A stretch of 64,000 nt of DNA from Pholiota molesta. Its lineage: Eukaryota > Basidiomycota > Agaricomycetes > Agaricales > Strophariaceae. Position numbers and translations under genes: made by a program. Position 1 is the first letter of the stretch. The number at the start of each line of letters is the position of its first letter. This document shows positions 34,830 through 45,504 of this stretch, piece by piece. The notes under the pieces are model-generated. The model saw nothing but the letters and a program-made list of their open reading frames with translations. It made no database searches and had not been told where the DNA came from. The DNA lies in assembly GCA_014925825.1 (NCBI GenBank), contig JACGCK010000020.1, forward strand, positions 372,001-436,000. Reading direction: 5' to 3'.

Positions 34830-35805
34830 CTTGTCTGCAACGATGCTTGATGCTAGGTGGTTGGAAGGTAGTGGGCCTAGGTATCAATCGTTAGCCACAG
34901 GAATGGTGCGGAATTTATCTTGTCACTTACTGTCGCTCAAGCAAGCACTTGAATTTGAGGCGGTGGATACTTGATTCACTTGGGAGAAGTGTTCAAGATG
35001 TAGTGATTTTTTTTGCTTGCCCATGCTCTTTCGGTCCGAAGAATCGATAATTCATTGTTCCTAAAAACATATTGCTTTGCAACAAAGCATATGTCGCCCA
35101 TATAACTGAATCTTGAGATGACCCAAGCATTCTAAGGTTCCTCGGACGAGCAGGCCCTTTCAAGGATGCTTATGTTTGAATGCGCTTCTCATTTTATAAA
35201 CCCCGGAGAATACTTTTTAATTGCTTATCAGACAATATACCGGAGCTCGGGATATCATGCGCATCTAATTTTGGTGCTTCGAGTTCCTCTTACAGCGTAG
35301 GTGCAAAATCTGTGTATGCCTAGAGAGCAGATAGTCAATGGTACCAATAGAGAAGCGCCTTTGTTCTCTAGATCAGGCAAAACTTATGTAAAATGAAGCA
35401 TATTTTTGTACCAGAATAATCCTTGAGCTTGATTGAATGATCTCCTCTTTATCTCTCTCTTTTTGTTAGTTTGTCAATGGTCCGAAATCTATTCTTGTTG
35501 ATCTTCAAGTCTCGGGCGGAGCGGACGAGGACAATGGAATTGATGGACCAATTAGCAGCCTCGGTATATCAGCTGATGAGATGTACCAATTGGATGTCGC
35601 CGGAAGTGCAAATTTATTACTATAATTGGCAATATTCAATGCACTACAGCCAGAGTCGGGTGAAAGGCTGTGAAAGATAGATGAAACTCGTGTGAAACGA
35701 AGTACTTTTCATCCTGGAACAGTGCTTAAAGCTTAAAATCCTTTTACAGTAGCTTCTACTCGAGTATTTGATATGAGATTCCCATAATACATCAGCCATG
35801 GCCCA
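34830..35805. other. Intergenic, right part of block B
   Basis: No gene recognised. Carries the same pair of TGTAAAA(T/C)GAAGCA modules as block A (about 35380 and 35690). Right of the shared end at about 35750 the sequence is unique and leads into the 3' end of the F-box gene. Confidence 0.4.
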
Positions 35806-37473
35806 TCATACAGTACTAAGGAGTTTCGGAGTCCCGCTTCCACAAACATACTCCATGATACGAGGGTCCATATCATCCTTCGATCTCCAGATCACCTTCA
35901 AACCAGTAATCATATCTAAAAGACGTAAGTCTCCAAAAGAATGCGATGTTTCTACGAGGTCGAGGGTTTGGATCGGGCTGATCTTCAATCGATGAGAAAA
36001 GAAGGGCATTATACGCTTTGCCCTATGCCTATAGTTACTTGGATCTATGAGAATGACTGTTTCGAGTACAGGAAAGAAGAGCCGTTCTTTAGGCGCCCAC
36101 TGCGACATAATAAAGGAGAGGCCATCCACGCTAGTATACAGCTCCTTGATCGACTCGAGGGCGAAGAAGAAGGGAGCAAGAGGTGGGGTGTGCTCTTGTA
36201 GATGTAGGTTTGGAGGGGTAAAACGAAATTGAATGAGAGACGCAGGATAGTTAAAAGACAAGAGTGCGCGGGCAAACACGTCGTGAATAGCCACTGAATC
36301 GGTGTATCCGATAAATTCCGTTCGGACGTACGCGTCCGAGAATGTATCCTTCTTCTGATGAGCCGAAAGACAAAGCTGCCCCTCGATGAGGGAGAGTGAC
36401 AGAAGGGTTGGGCACGATGTCCCTGTGCTATGTGTTGCAAAGAAACTGGACATATAGCGTACATGGATGTCATATATTTCTCTTGCATATACTTCGATTG
36501 CTTTGTTGGGGCTTCCAGGGTCTCGAGCGACTATGGTTGTATCCCATCGACAGTTGGGACTCGGAAGGATGCGACCTAAAAATTCTGGGTATGTATCTAA
36601 GCAAAAGGAGCCAATGTTGATCGCTCTGAGATTAGGAAGAGATACCGAGGATTGAGCGGATGGGGTCAACTCCAGCGATTTTTCCGGAGTCAATAGCGCG
36701 ATGTTGATCGATAATTCCTCGAGAAGCGGCATCTGGGTGCATGCGGCGAGTAAATTGTGAGCTGGAATAATGAGCGGCTGAACCACAGTCAGGTGTCGAA
36801 GTTGGCCGTTGAGCAAAATCGATGGAAAGGGGATTAGGCTGGAATTTGTAACAATAGCACTTCCAATGAAGAAATCGGTGAGCAATGGGGAATCATTCGC
36901 AAACAGTGGGTTGGTTGCAGAAAATTCCATGAATACGGAACCGTTTCTGTCCGGCAGGCTCACATTTTGGATAGCAAATTCCCTCAGACACGGTGCTGGA
37001 CAACGGAGAGCGCCTTGAACCTTTGGGCTCTGTAAGATGTCCGAGGAACCAATCACGACATCGAGCACTCTTATCCTCGCCCAATGGTCAGAAATGATAT
37101 CGATGAAGAATTTCTGCAGCCCAACGCGTGGATCGTACACGAGGGGAAGGCGGGCCCGCACAATCAAGAGCGCAGTGCCCGTCCTCCGCAGTACCTCGCG
37201 GCGCCATCTATCGTCTTGCTGACGGAGTAGATCGAGATTGAGACATTTACCCCATATTGATGGGGACTCGAGGACAATGCGGCGCCAAAATTTGCATACT
37301 TGCGACAATCGCCGGGTGATCGCCAAAGGGCTGAATTGCGGATCGGAAGGGGGATACCAGCTTGGAACTGAGGACCGTGACTTTGAAGAGTCTGCGCTGA
37401 TAGAGAAGATATGCCAAAGGATGTCGCGATCGAGCTTGAATACCGGTGCATATGTGTTGTATTGGATCGCCAT
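35806..37473 (-). CDS. F-box domain protein
   Basis: Single-exon gene of 555 residues. The F-box lies near residues 12-75: FKLDRDILWHIFSISADSS, then ITRRLSQVCKFWRRIVLES and PSIWGKCLNL. The rest is leucine-rich (PLLEELSINIALLTPEKSLEL, LPNLRAINIGSF, LRHLTVVQPL), typical of basidiomycete F-box proteins with degenerate leucine-rich repeats that act as substrate receptors in SCF ubiquitin ligases. Start MAIQYNTYAPVFKLDRD is the natural ATG. Intact; it lies between block B and the inverted SRPK-like copy 2. Substrate unknown. Confidence 0.85.
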   Translation of the reverse strand: MAIQYNTYAPVFKLDRDILWHIFSISADSSKSRSSVPSWYPPSDPQFSPLAITRRLSQVCKFWRRIVLESPSIWGKCLNLDLLRQQDDRWRREVLRRTGTALLIVRARLPLVYDPRVGLQKFFIDIISDHWARIRVLDVVIGSSDILQSPKVQGALRCPAPCLREFAIQNVSLPDRNGSVFMEFSATNPLFANDSPLLTDFFIGSAIVTNSSLIPFPSILLNGQLRHLTVVQPLIIPAHNLLAACTQMPLLEELSINIALLTPEKSLELTPSAQSSVSLPNLRAINIGSFCLDTYPEFLGRILPSPNCRWDTTIVARDPGSPNKAIEVYAREIYDIHVRYMSSFFATHSTGTSCPTLLSLSLIEGQLCLSAHQKKDTFSDAYVRTEFIGYTDSVAIHDVFARALLSFNYPASLIQFRFTPPNLHLQEHTPPLAPFFFALESIKELYTSVDGLSFIMSQWAPKERLFFPVLETVILIDPSNYRHRAKRIMPFFSHRLKISPIQTLDLVETSHSFGDLRLLDMITGLKVIWRSKDDMDPRIMEYVCGSGTPKLLSTV

Positions 37474-37973
37474 CGATGTGCCTTTTGAAAATTGAAGCTG
37501 AAGTTTGGATTGATGTCCAAATATTTAACTTAAAGTCAGGTTGAGATCTGCTCAAGCGCCCCGGCCGGCTGTGGGAAAAGTATTTCACAAAAGATCGCCT
37601 ACGAGTTAACTGCGAACCCTTGAACATGTCGACTCGGAGATGATTCTAGCAGAGAAAGAGACGGGCACCCTTAGAATAATTGATTTGCTGCCTCTGTTTG
37701 ATTTTCCAGAGGTAAAAGATCTAAATTACTTCTATAGTGTATGTTTTACACGAAAATCGAGCGCGCGAGGCTTCTTCAAATGGCTCGGCCGTAGCGCACT
37801 CGTAGCGCACTCACACTGTCCGTTAGCGGTGATGGCCGCTGACAAACATCCGCGGCGCGCGCACTGCCACATTCGAACATACAGGCGACCTCCGCTCGCT
37901 GGATATTTTGTCCTACAAACCACTGTGAATACTAGGTAATGCGAGAAAAACATAGTTAAATATTCAAACTAAA
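37474..37973. other. Intergenic between F-box gene and SRPK-like copy 2
   Basis: No gene recognised. A short direct repeat GTAGCGCACTC occurs twice in tandem at about 37790-37812. The rest is unremarkable. Confidence 0.35.
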
Positions 37974-39396
37974 CTACTTTGCAATCCAGGGATCATTGAG
38001 CAATTCTGAGGCAGAGGCTCGCTCTTCCTCTGTCCACTTCAAAGTCCGTCTAATAAAAGCGAGGAACGCTGCCGACTCCTCGTCCGTCATCTTCGGTTTA
38101 GCATGTTCCAGAGACAATGCAAGAACCGACTCGAGCGTCTCATTCGGAACGTCCCCTTTGGCAGACCCATTCTCATTAAAAAATTCGAGAGCGCGCGGAC
38201 CCGAGTCGGCGAGGAGCGCTTCTGGGGGCGGTCCAAGCAGAGCCACCATCCGCGCGAGCTGGTTTCTGTCAGCAGTCTCCTCATCTGGCGCACCTATTCG
38301 GGAGAAGAGATGTCGACCGAAAATAAGGCCCCATACCTATGTTAATTGATTAATGACAACGTGGGGGAGGAGGCGATGATGACCACACGCACCATGCAGC
38401 CCAGATTCCAGATATCCACGGGAGTGCCCCACGGGAGGTGCAAGAAGACCTCTGGCGCACGATAGGCAGCTGGCTGGATGTGTTCTGTGTATGATTTCTT
38501 CCCCGTACGTGCTTCGCCGAAATCACACAGAACAGGTCCGCTCTTCCCACCTATCCAGCGACGCACGGTTCCGGGAAAGTCCCTGGTTTCGAAGACCACA
38601 GACTCTCCGGTGATTTTCCTCGCGCTGGGACCTTGGATTTCCGCCTCCTCGCCGTCTTTGAGAACAGTTTCGTCGTCAATGCGAAGGTGAATGTTGCTTG
38701 CTTGAAGGTCTAGACTCAAAGGTGAGAGGACAGAGCGTATTATCAGAAGAGGTCAGACCTGCATGAATGACTTGGGCGCTGTGGATGAATTCTAAAGCAC
38801 GTAGCATTTGGGACGCCAAATCCTTGACGTAATAGATAGGAAGACTTCCGCCAGAGATGTTGAGAAAGAATTGCACATTAACACCAAGAGGCTCATGAAT
38901 GAGGAAATGGTAGTTGCGGTCGCCGTGACGAAGTTCGAAGTGATCTAATGCCTGCCTAACATACCGCTTTCCGGTCGACCCGCTAGTCTTGCCTGCTTTG
39001 GATAAAGCTTTGTACGCTGTGGTCTCGCGGTGGGCGGAGGTATAGTCGCAGACCATGGACTTCATGCAAACGTATTCATCGTGACTGGAAGCGCTCAGCT
39101 TGTGTCACGATAAAGAACAAAGGTACTGACTGAAGATCCCGGCACAGCCAAGTAGTAGCGGTGGTTCCGTAACCTAGTTTATAGAGAACTTGGTACTTGG
39201 AATGCACTACGTCTCCAATACGGACTGGGTAGAAGGATTGCTGTGTGTACCATGGCCAGTTCTCTTCCTCGAGCTTTGTTGAGGCAGGGATAGTGGTGAA
39301 ACCAGTAGCAGGGAATAGGCGAGGAGCAACGGTCGGGGTCCCAGACGCAGAACGAAAGTGGGCAGTGGGTCTAAACCTCTTGAGTAACTTCAACAT
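37974..39396 (-). CDS. SRPK-like protein kinase, copy 2 (intact)
   Basis: Exons 39131-39396, 38759-39084, 38393-38709 and 37974-38336 close in phase and give 423 residues. N-terminal MLKLLKRFRPTAHFRSAS may be a mitochondrial-type basic leader; then FYPVRIGDVVHSKYQVLYK, LGYGTTATTW, YVCMKSMVCDY (Lys), IHADLQASN (catalytic Asp; the Asn is kept though Pro is Ala), LCDFGEART, YRAPEVFLHLPWG and the C-lobe end ASELLNDPWIAK. Exon sizes 2-4 are identical to copy 1 (326, 317 and 363 nt). This is the reference for judging copy 1. Target unknown; canonical SRPKs phosphorylate SR splicing factors, but the divergent loop residues make that uncertain. Confidence 0.9.
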
Positions 39397-39439
39397 TCAA
39401 GTAGAATTATACATTCTAAGTTAAACTTATGTATGCCCT

Positions 39440-39505
39440 CAATCGTACATGCTTTCTTTGTTCAACTTCCATACTTACAGATGCTTACTTTGATGTTCTC
39501 TTCCC
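39440..39505. repeat. Displaced fragment of SRPK-like copy 1 3' flank
   Basis: Matches 32643-32705 in the same orientation (GCTTTCTTTGTTCAACTTCC, then GATGTTCTCTTCCCAT). At copy 1 it follows the gene; here it precedes copy 2 upstream of its start, so it marks a rearrangement junction. Confidence 0.7.
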
Positions 39506-39795
39506 ATGGCAATTTGGACCGTGACCTTTTGTGGGTGCCATGCTTATTTTAATATTTAGAAAACTGATATAGAACATATGAATAAGTATATTTATTAGTC
39601 ATTAGCTACCACGGCGCGTCAAGTCTAAGTGGACCTCGCCAGGAGAAAAAGCGTCCACAGCAATTGACCATCCAGATATCCAAGGCTAGTGGAATCGTCA
39701 CCGCTGCAAAGACCTCAGGTTGGCGGCCGTTGGCCGGGTTGCACATTCACATCCTTCAGACCCGCTGCCTGGATCACCGTCCCCCTCTTCCTTGC

Positions 39796-41677
39796 ATGCA
39801 CTACTCCCTTGGGCGTGCGAGGCTCTTCAATTCGTTATCCGTTTCACTCTCTCCGCCTCTTCGCCGTCCATTCTCCTCGCTGCGTTCAGCATATCTTTCC
39901 TCCTCGACCTCTAACTTCACTCGGACCTGCTGGAAGCTGCAACGTCATGCTTTCTCAAGCATATCGTACTCTCCTGACGATGTCTTCAACCATACATCAG
40001 CACGTTGGCTGTACGCCTTCTTATACATGGTTCTCTGGCTTATACTTACGATTAATCCGTCACCTTGCACATTCAGCGTCAACAATGATCTTCGCGTCGC
40101 AGAGCGCAGACTTGAGTTCGACGTCGACGCGCTCTGTCGCCTCGCGGCGCAGTCTGTTGGCCGGAGTGCTCAAGATATCGACACATTCGTGAAGCTCGCC
40201 GAGGGCGGCTTCAACCGGACGTTCCTTATCACCATGCATGACGGCTTCGAGATGGTAGCCCGCCTCCCATACCCCATCACAGTCCCCAAATTCTATGCCA
40301 CCGCCAGCGAAGTGGCCACAATGCGTTTCCTCCGTGCCTTTGGGCTACCTGTCCCCGAGGTCTACGATTACTCGCCTTTGTCGGACAACGCTGCGAAGAC
40401 GGAATATATTTTTATGGAGTTCGTGAAAGGGACGAAGCTTGCCGACGTGTTCCAGGAGCTGGAGGAACCGGATATCGTTTCGGTTTTGAGCCAACTGGCA
40501 CAACTCGAGTCGCACATGATGTCGATTTCGTTCCCGGCTGGTGGGAGCCTCTACTATACCAGCGATCTGGAGAAGGTGGCAGGGCGGAAGTGCATCCCGC
40601 TTGACGACGCGCGCTTCTGCGTCGGTCCAGATGTTAGGCTGGAAATGTGGCGCGGAAGGAGGGCGCAGCTCGACGTGAACAGGGGACCATGTACGCCACT
40701 CCCTTCCTTTTTATTTTCTGGAACTCATCGACACTATAGACGACAATGCCGAGGTACTGCTCGTGGCAGCAGCTCATAAGGAGCTGGCGTATCTGAAGCA
40801 GTTCGGCCGGCCGCTGCTGCCATTCCACCGGGAAAGGTTGGAGTCCTATGAATACAAGGAGCAGTCCCCGTCGGACCATATCAAGAATCTCGAGCGCTAC
40901 CTGCTCGTCGCACCCTCGCTCGTCGCCAACAACCCGTCCCTCCATCGTTTCCATATCCGCCATCCCGACCTCCAACCGAGCAACATCATGGTGTCGGACG
41001 CTAACCATTTACAAATCGTATGCCTGTTCGACTGGCAACACACCGCGATCCTGCCCCTGTGTCTGCTCGCTGGTATACCGCGTGAATTGGCGAACTACAA
41101 CGACCCTGTCTCTCAGGCGCGCATCCCGCCCTCCCTGCCGGCGGACATGGACGAGCTCTCCCCGGCCCAACAGCACAACGAGAGGTGGCTCTACCACCGC
41201 CGCCTCGTCCACTTCCACTACCTCAACAGCACGGCGGCGCACAACGCGCACCACTCCGCCGTGCTGTCGGACGACGCGGCCATGGCCATACTACGCCTGT
41301 TCAACAGCGCCGCGGCGCCGTGGGAGGCTGAGACGCACGCTCTGCAGACGGCGCTGGTCGAGGCGACGGAGATGTGGGACTGGCTCGCGGGGGACGGGGT
41401 GCCGTGTCCGATCGCGTTCGACCCCGAGGAGCGGCGAGCAGCGGTGGCGCTGGGCGAGAAGCTGGAAGGGGCGGACGAGATTCTGGACATGTGCCAGAAA
41501 ATCATTGGGTTTGGGCTGGAGACGTGGGTGCCCGCCGACCACTACGAGGTGGCCGTCGCCAAGGCCGCCTGGTTCAAGCAGGAGATGTTGACGAGGATCG
41601 AGGACTCGGAAGTGCGGGCGAAGTTCGATGAGCACTGGCTCTTGAATGATCCTAGGGACGAAACGGATTACAAGTAA
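39796..41677 (+). CDS. AIM9-like phosphotransferase (APH fold), copy 1 (intact)
   Basis: Member of the APH/choline-kinase-like fold, closest in pattern to mitochondrial AIM9/FMP29. Exons 39796-40010, 40077-40690 and 40740-41677 close in phase, 588 residues. Start at MHYSLGRARLFN, an Arg/Ser-rich leader (PLRRPFSSLRSAYLS) that suits mitochondrial import. Then SPDDVFNHTSARW, FVKLAEGGFNRTFLITMHDG, VARLPYPI (nucleotide-binding Lys equivalent region), YIFMEFVKGTKLADVF, the Brenner-type catalytic motif RHPDLQPSNIMV (Asp) and LFDWQHTAILPL (metal Asp). Conserved exon structure with copy 2. Substrate of the family unknown. Confidence 0.9.
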
Positions 41678-41882
41678 TATTAATGAAGCGAGCTAGATAT
41701 TTCACGGTGTTGCTATTTTATAAAGCGTCGCAGGCTCTAATTATTAATGTAAAATTATGAATTTAGTTCCTTTTTAATCCCAGGAATAAGGAAATATATC
41801 TAGAAGATAGACAAGAGAGATTGTAGTACAGGGAAAGTTCAGAGACAAGAGAACGATTTTCCAGGAAAGCAAGTCCATTAAT

Positions 41883-42104
41883 TCATACATGCGAAGGGTT
41901 CGCCGGTGTTCCTGGAAGTTTAGTGCAGTATTCACTTCCGCAGAATGTCATGGACAATTCTGTGGCGGAGGCATCGAGTTTCCCATTGGTGCAGGGTGAT
42001 TTTGTCATGACGCCGTTCTTCGTGGCCGTAACGGCAGCTCTGCACCAAAGATGTCTGGTGTGGGTTGCTCCGCAAGCGAAAACGATCTTCTTGGTCGAGC
42101 ACAT
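41883..42104 (-). CDS. Small six-cysteine protein, copy 3 (divergent)
   Basis: Distant relative of the frames at 26282 and 34608: MCSTKKIVFACGATHTRHLW then CRAA, SPCTNG, MTFCGSEYCTKLPGTP. The number and order of six cysteines and the LPGT motif are kept while most other residues differ, which argues that this is a genuine protein family. A possible 5' exon is 42184-42237 (MKYVDLHNFKVSAS), but the phase to the downstream ATG frame does not close simply, so I start at MC. It lies directly after AIM9-like copy 1 on the opposite strand. Confidence 0.5.
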   Translation of the reverse strand: MCSTKKIVFACGATHTRHLWCRAAVTATKNGVMTKSPCTNGKLDASATELSMTFCGSEYCTKLPGTPANPSHV

Positions 42105-42364
42105 TCGTAGATTTTGTGAAAGGTGTGCGCTAGTACGTAAACGTAAGTACAAGAATAAGAAATAAAAGTGCGTGGTCGCTTACCGTCGCTGGGGCTGAGG
42201 CAGATACCTTGAAATTGTGCAGATCGACATACTTCATGGCTATGTTATATACACTTTGGAGGGTTTGGCCCCTCTGAGATGGCACACAATGCAAAGTTTT
42301 CCTCTTCGCCATAACCGGTAATCTCACCTGAAGCATGCGCATGTAAAATCGCGCGGGCCCCAAG

Positions 42365-43307
42365 CGTCCTCGAGGATGGTGCGCTTTTGTCCCTTTTTAC
42401 AGCTTCAATGGATGGTAATATTCCCGACAAAATTGCAGGCCTCCATTTCAGGAAATTTATCTATATGTCTTTTGGCTTCAATTTCTGACAATGGGAGCGT
42501 GCAAAAATCTATACATTATAAAGAAAAGGCCATTTCAACTGTACATGCCTCTTACCGACTGACTGACATTATGCAACGGATATCCTGTGGGCAGTGAGTC
42601 AGTTGCCTGGCTCTATACAAGAGCTTTTCCTCTTTCTGTATTATATTGGCTGAAATTGTAGAGAATATTGACAATATGAAATGAGAAGATCAGCGCCGTT
42701 TCACCTTTCTCCTCCTGAGCATACAAGCGGATAATGATCAGCAACAAGCGCAAGCCTTTGCAAATTTTAGAAAAAGCTGCGCTATTTTACGCTGATTAGA
42801 CCAATGCCTCTGGGGACATGATTCGGGAGAACCCTCGCAAAGCTCATTTAGGAAATAATCCTACAGTGGCATGTAATATTACTCAGATTAATGGTCACTA
42901 GTCACTGGGCCAATGCAGGCGCTTGCCTTTCATGATACAAGCAACCCAAATTCTCTGAGAATGTGGCTACGAATTCGCCCAACTGAAGCATGAATATTTT
43001 ATTGTCGTCATCACCCACTTTTTAGCCTTACACCGTTGACCATGGCAGTTATTGCAATCAGGAACAGATCCGACCGATGTACATAAAAATCTGCATGACT
43101 GTTGGACTCGCTTCCCCGGATCTCTGATTTTCCCTGCATCGAACGAGCTCAGTCTGGCACTGAGCACTGATGCATGGCGTACGCAGCTAGTAAAAAAAAA
43201 ATTACTACAAATCTTGAAATAAGCTCAGCGTAAAGCAACTTAATACTCTTCAAGCTAACTTACATGCTACATATTACAATCTTCTTCTTTACATTTGATT
43301 ATCGACG
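42365..43307. other. Intergenic
   Basis: AT-rich stretch without a supported gene; I see no repeats shared with the rest of the window. Confidence 0.35.
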
Positions 43308-44831
43308 CTACACGCCAGGACACTTAGCATGGCCGATCAACGTGGAAAGGACGGCATTCGTAGAAGGTCGTCGAGCAGGGTCTTCCCGTAGGCAGTTCTG
43401 GACAAGAACGCGAAACCACTCGGGCACCCTATTCCGCCCGTCGTTCCAGGAGAGCCTTGGGATATGCCGGGTGGTCTCCCGCCCAAAATACAGCATCTCT
43501 TCGGCGAGCTGCCAAAATATAAGCCCCAGACTGAAAACGTCGCGAGGGCCTGTCAAAGCGAGATCCAAGCCGTCGTTGATCTCTGGTGCAGCGGTGTATA
43601 TGCTGAACCCCACGAAGGACGATATGTCAATCAGCTTGATGTGTCCGTCCCGTCCGAGAAGCAGATTGCAGAGGCCAAGCGCGCCGATATAAGAGCCAGC
43701 TTTGTGTAGCGTTGCCAGTCCGGTAGTGATATCAATCGCCCATTGGTGTTTGACGGCCCAAGTGATGGCTAAAGAATCGGAGGCGAGAGAGGTCGGTGTC
43801 GATGGATTCGTGGCCCATGAGCCCATGGTAAAGCTCCATATCGACGTTGGCGTCTGCGCATTGGCCGCCCGTGCCTTTTCCTTCTCCTTCCCTTTCCTGA
43901 GCCGACGAATGACGTCAAAGAGAGAGCCGGCCGGATAGTATGGGCGCAGGAATCCACGAAACTTGGACACAGACTTTCCTGTCCCAGTGACGATGTAAGA
44001 AGGGGATAAGATAGACGCAGACTGGAATTTAGAAATATGAAGCAGTTCCTTGAGAACGCGATCGTCCCAGCTGATGGATTCCGGTAAGGGGCAGATGGTG
44101 TGGTTTTTAAACACGTATAAGCTGCCGTCGTAGCGCACGACCGCGAGGTCCAGCTCGTGCGAGAAGAATTCCGGCGGAGCGACCAGCTCGGAGATCTGCA
44201 CGCGCGGGAGGTGGCTCAGCTCGTCGGGGATGGTGTTGTATGGCAGGTCATCGATTGTCATGGAGTTCACCGGTTCGAATAGCCTGACTCCATCTTCCGT
44301 GCGGAAGTCTACAGCGGTGATGTACGAGGACGGGCGGTAGGTCAGTATGTCGGGAAAGCACCCGTCGTGAAAATCGACCGGGGTCAAGAACGATTCAGGG
44401 TGGTTGAGAATGTGGTTCTCCAGACACTGGCGTTCGTCGTGATTACGCTTGAAGTGGACGATGAAGATGCGCCCGGTGTCAAAGCGCGTGAAGTCGATTT
44501 GGTACCCAAATATACCGACGCCGTCCGGGGTGTCATAGCAAGTGGGCCCGAAGAAGGTGGCGAGCGTGGTGATGCCGTGGTAAAAGGCATCCGGGGTTTC
44601 AAGATCTGGATGGTAGTACAGAGGCTCATCTGGATTCCCAAGCCCTGTTACAGCGCTGTTAGCAATTGGGGAGAGAAGAGTGCTGAAATTCACGTACGAC
44701 GCGCTTGGTCGTAGTGGGGCAATATTTGGCTCGCATTTGCACCCATGGAGCTCCAATTGTAGGTTGGGAGACGGAACGAACGCGCGAACGCGTGGGCCAA
44801 GGTCCCAAGACGCGTCACGGTTAGAGGACAC
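43308..44831 (-). CDS. Kinase-fold protein lacking catalytic motifs (pseudokinase)
   Basis: Single-exon gene, 507 residues. The C-terminal half follows a protein-kinase layout: YYPAGSLFDVIRRLRKG (hinge/helix D), WAIDITTGLATLHKAGSYIG (helix E), then ALGLCNLLLGRDGHIKLIDI, YTAAPEINDGLDLALTGPRD (APE-like), VFSLGLIFWQLAEEM and NCLREDPARRPST (the Arg that closes the C-lobe). The catalytic HRD Asp is replaced (IGALGLCNLLL) and the DFG motif is DIS, so phosphotransfer looks impossible although Asp and the fold remain. The N-terminal 250 residues have no domain I recognise. Probably a scaffold or regulator; that is inference. Reading through a weak intron candidate near 44640-44695 keeps the frame. 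Confidence 0.75.
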   Translation of the reverse strand: MSSNRDASWDLGPRVRAFVPSPNLQLELHGCKCEPNIAPLRPSASYVNFSTLLSPIANSAVTGLGNPDEPLYYHPDLETPDAFYHGITTLATFFGPTCYDTPDGVGIFGYQIDFTRFDTGRIFIVHFKRNHDERQCLENHILNHPESFLTPVDFHDGCFPDILTYRPSSYITAVDFRTEDGVRLFEPVNSMTIDDLPYNTIPDELSHLPRVQISELVAPPEFFSHELDLAVVRYDGSLYVFKNHTICPLPESISWDDRVLKELLHISKFQSASILSPSYIVTGTGKSVSKFRGFLRPYYPAGSLFDVIRRLRKGKEKEKARAANAQTPTSIWSFTMGSWATNPSTPTSLASDSLAITWAVKHQWAIDITTGLATLHKAGSYIGALGLCNLLLGRDGHIKLIDISSFVGFSIYTAAPEINDGLDLALTGPRDVFSLGLIFWQLAEEMLYFGRETTRHIPRLSWNDGRNRVPEWFRVLVQNCLREDPARRPSTNAVLSTLIGHAKCPGV

Positions 44832-45504
44832 TGATGGAGGCCGCTCAAACCAAGGTGAGCGATCACGACTCCCAGGCTGGCATGCGGGAAAGTGACGCAG
44901 ACGAAGAAAAGCCGCCCAACACAGCTACAACGACGAAGAAGATGACCGCGAGGGGATTTCGCAGTAGCCTGGCGGGAGGCGATGTGGTTCAAGTTGAAAG
45001 CAAGTTGAACAACTTGAACGGTGGATATTCATAATCACAAACTCCGAACCAGAAACCCCGCCCGTATCTTTTATAACGAGTCCAGATGATGTCAAGCATA
45101 TCATCCCCTTACCACATATTTTCATCGATAACGTCCAGAATAAGAACAAGAACGAGGAGCAGTGGAGCGTATCGTGGACACGTTCTGGAAAAGACGCTAT
45201 CAGAGCCGCGAACGAAACGGAAATTGCATTGGGAACCACGGGATACATTTCTATCACTGATGCACTTGTACTTACACTCACATCTACTACATTACAATAA
45301 CTCACACATAAAATACACGAATAACATAAAAATAAAAAACATGAGAGGCATTCGTTGGTTCGAGAAAAATGTTGAAAAATGAGACACAGAGTTTGCACAG
45401 AGTCGATGTGATGAAAGAAGAACCCGGGGAAGTTGCGGGGAAGACACAATTAGACGTTTAGTCATCTAAATCACTGATGTCCGAAAACAAGTTTGGACAA
45501 GGTA
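44832..45504. other. Intergenic between pseudokinase and Rua1_C gene
   Basis: Includes the 5' side of the pseudokinase and the 3' UTR of the Rua1_C gene. Open frames on both strands lack family motifs. Confidence 0.35.

Larger units (their letters stand above)
32776..35750. repeat. Segmental duplication, block B (paired with 23632-27430)
   Basis: Colinear copy of block A without the MITE. It begins inside the uS10m coding sequence and ends at the same TTAAAGCTTAAA motif as block A. It lies between the two inverted SRPK-like kinase genes. A fragment of the sequence immediately left of it (32643-32705) recurs at 39440-39505, beyond SRPK-like copy 2, so the rearrangement had several steps. Confidence 0.85.

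Noticed and set aside
39664..39795. N-terminal extension of AIM9-like copy 1 from an upstream TTG
   Set aside because: Not an ATG, and the paralogue at 53414 supports the start at MH(Y/C)SLGRARLFN.
41009..41635. Long antisense frames across AIM9-like copy 1 and its inverted copy (51670-52446)
   Set aside because: Compositional shadows of GC-rich coding exons, without family motifs or independent splice signals.
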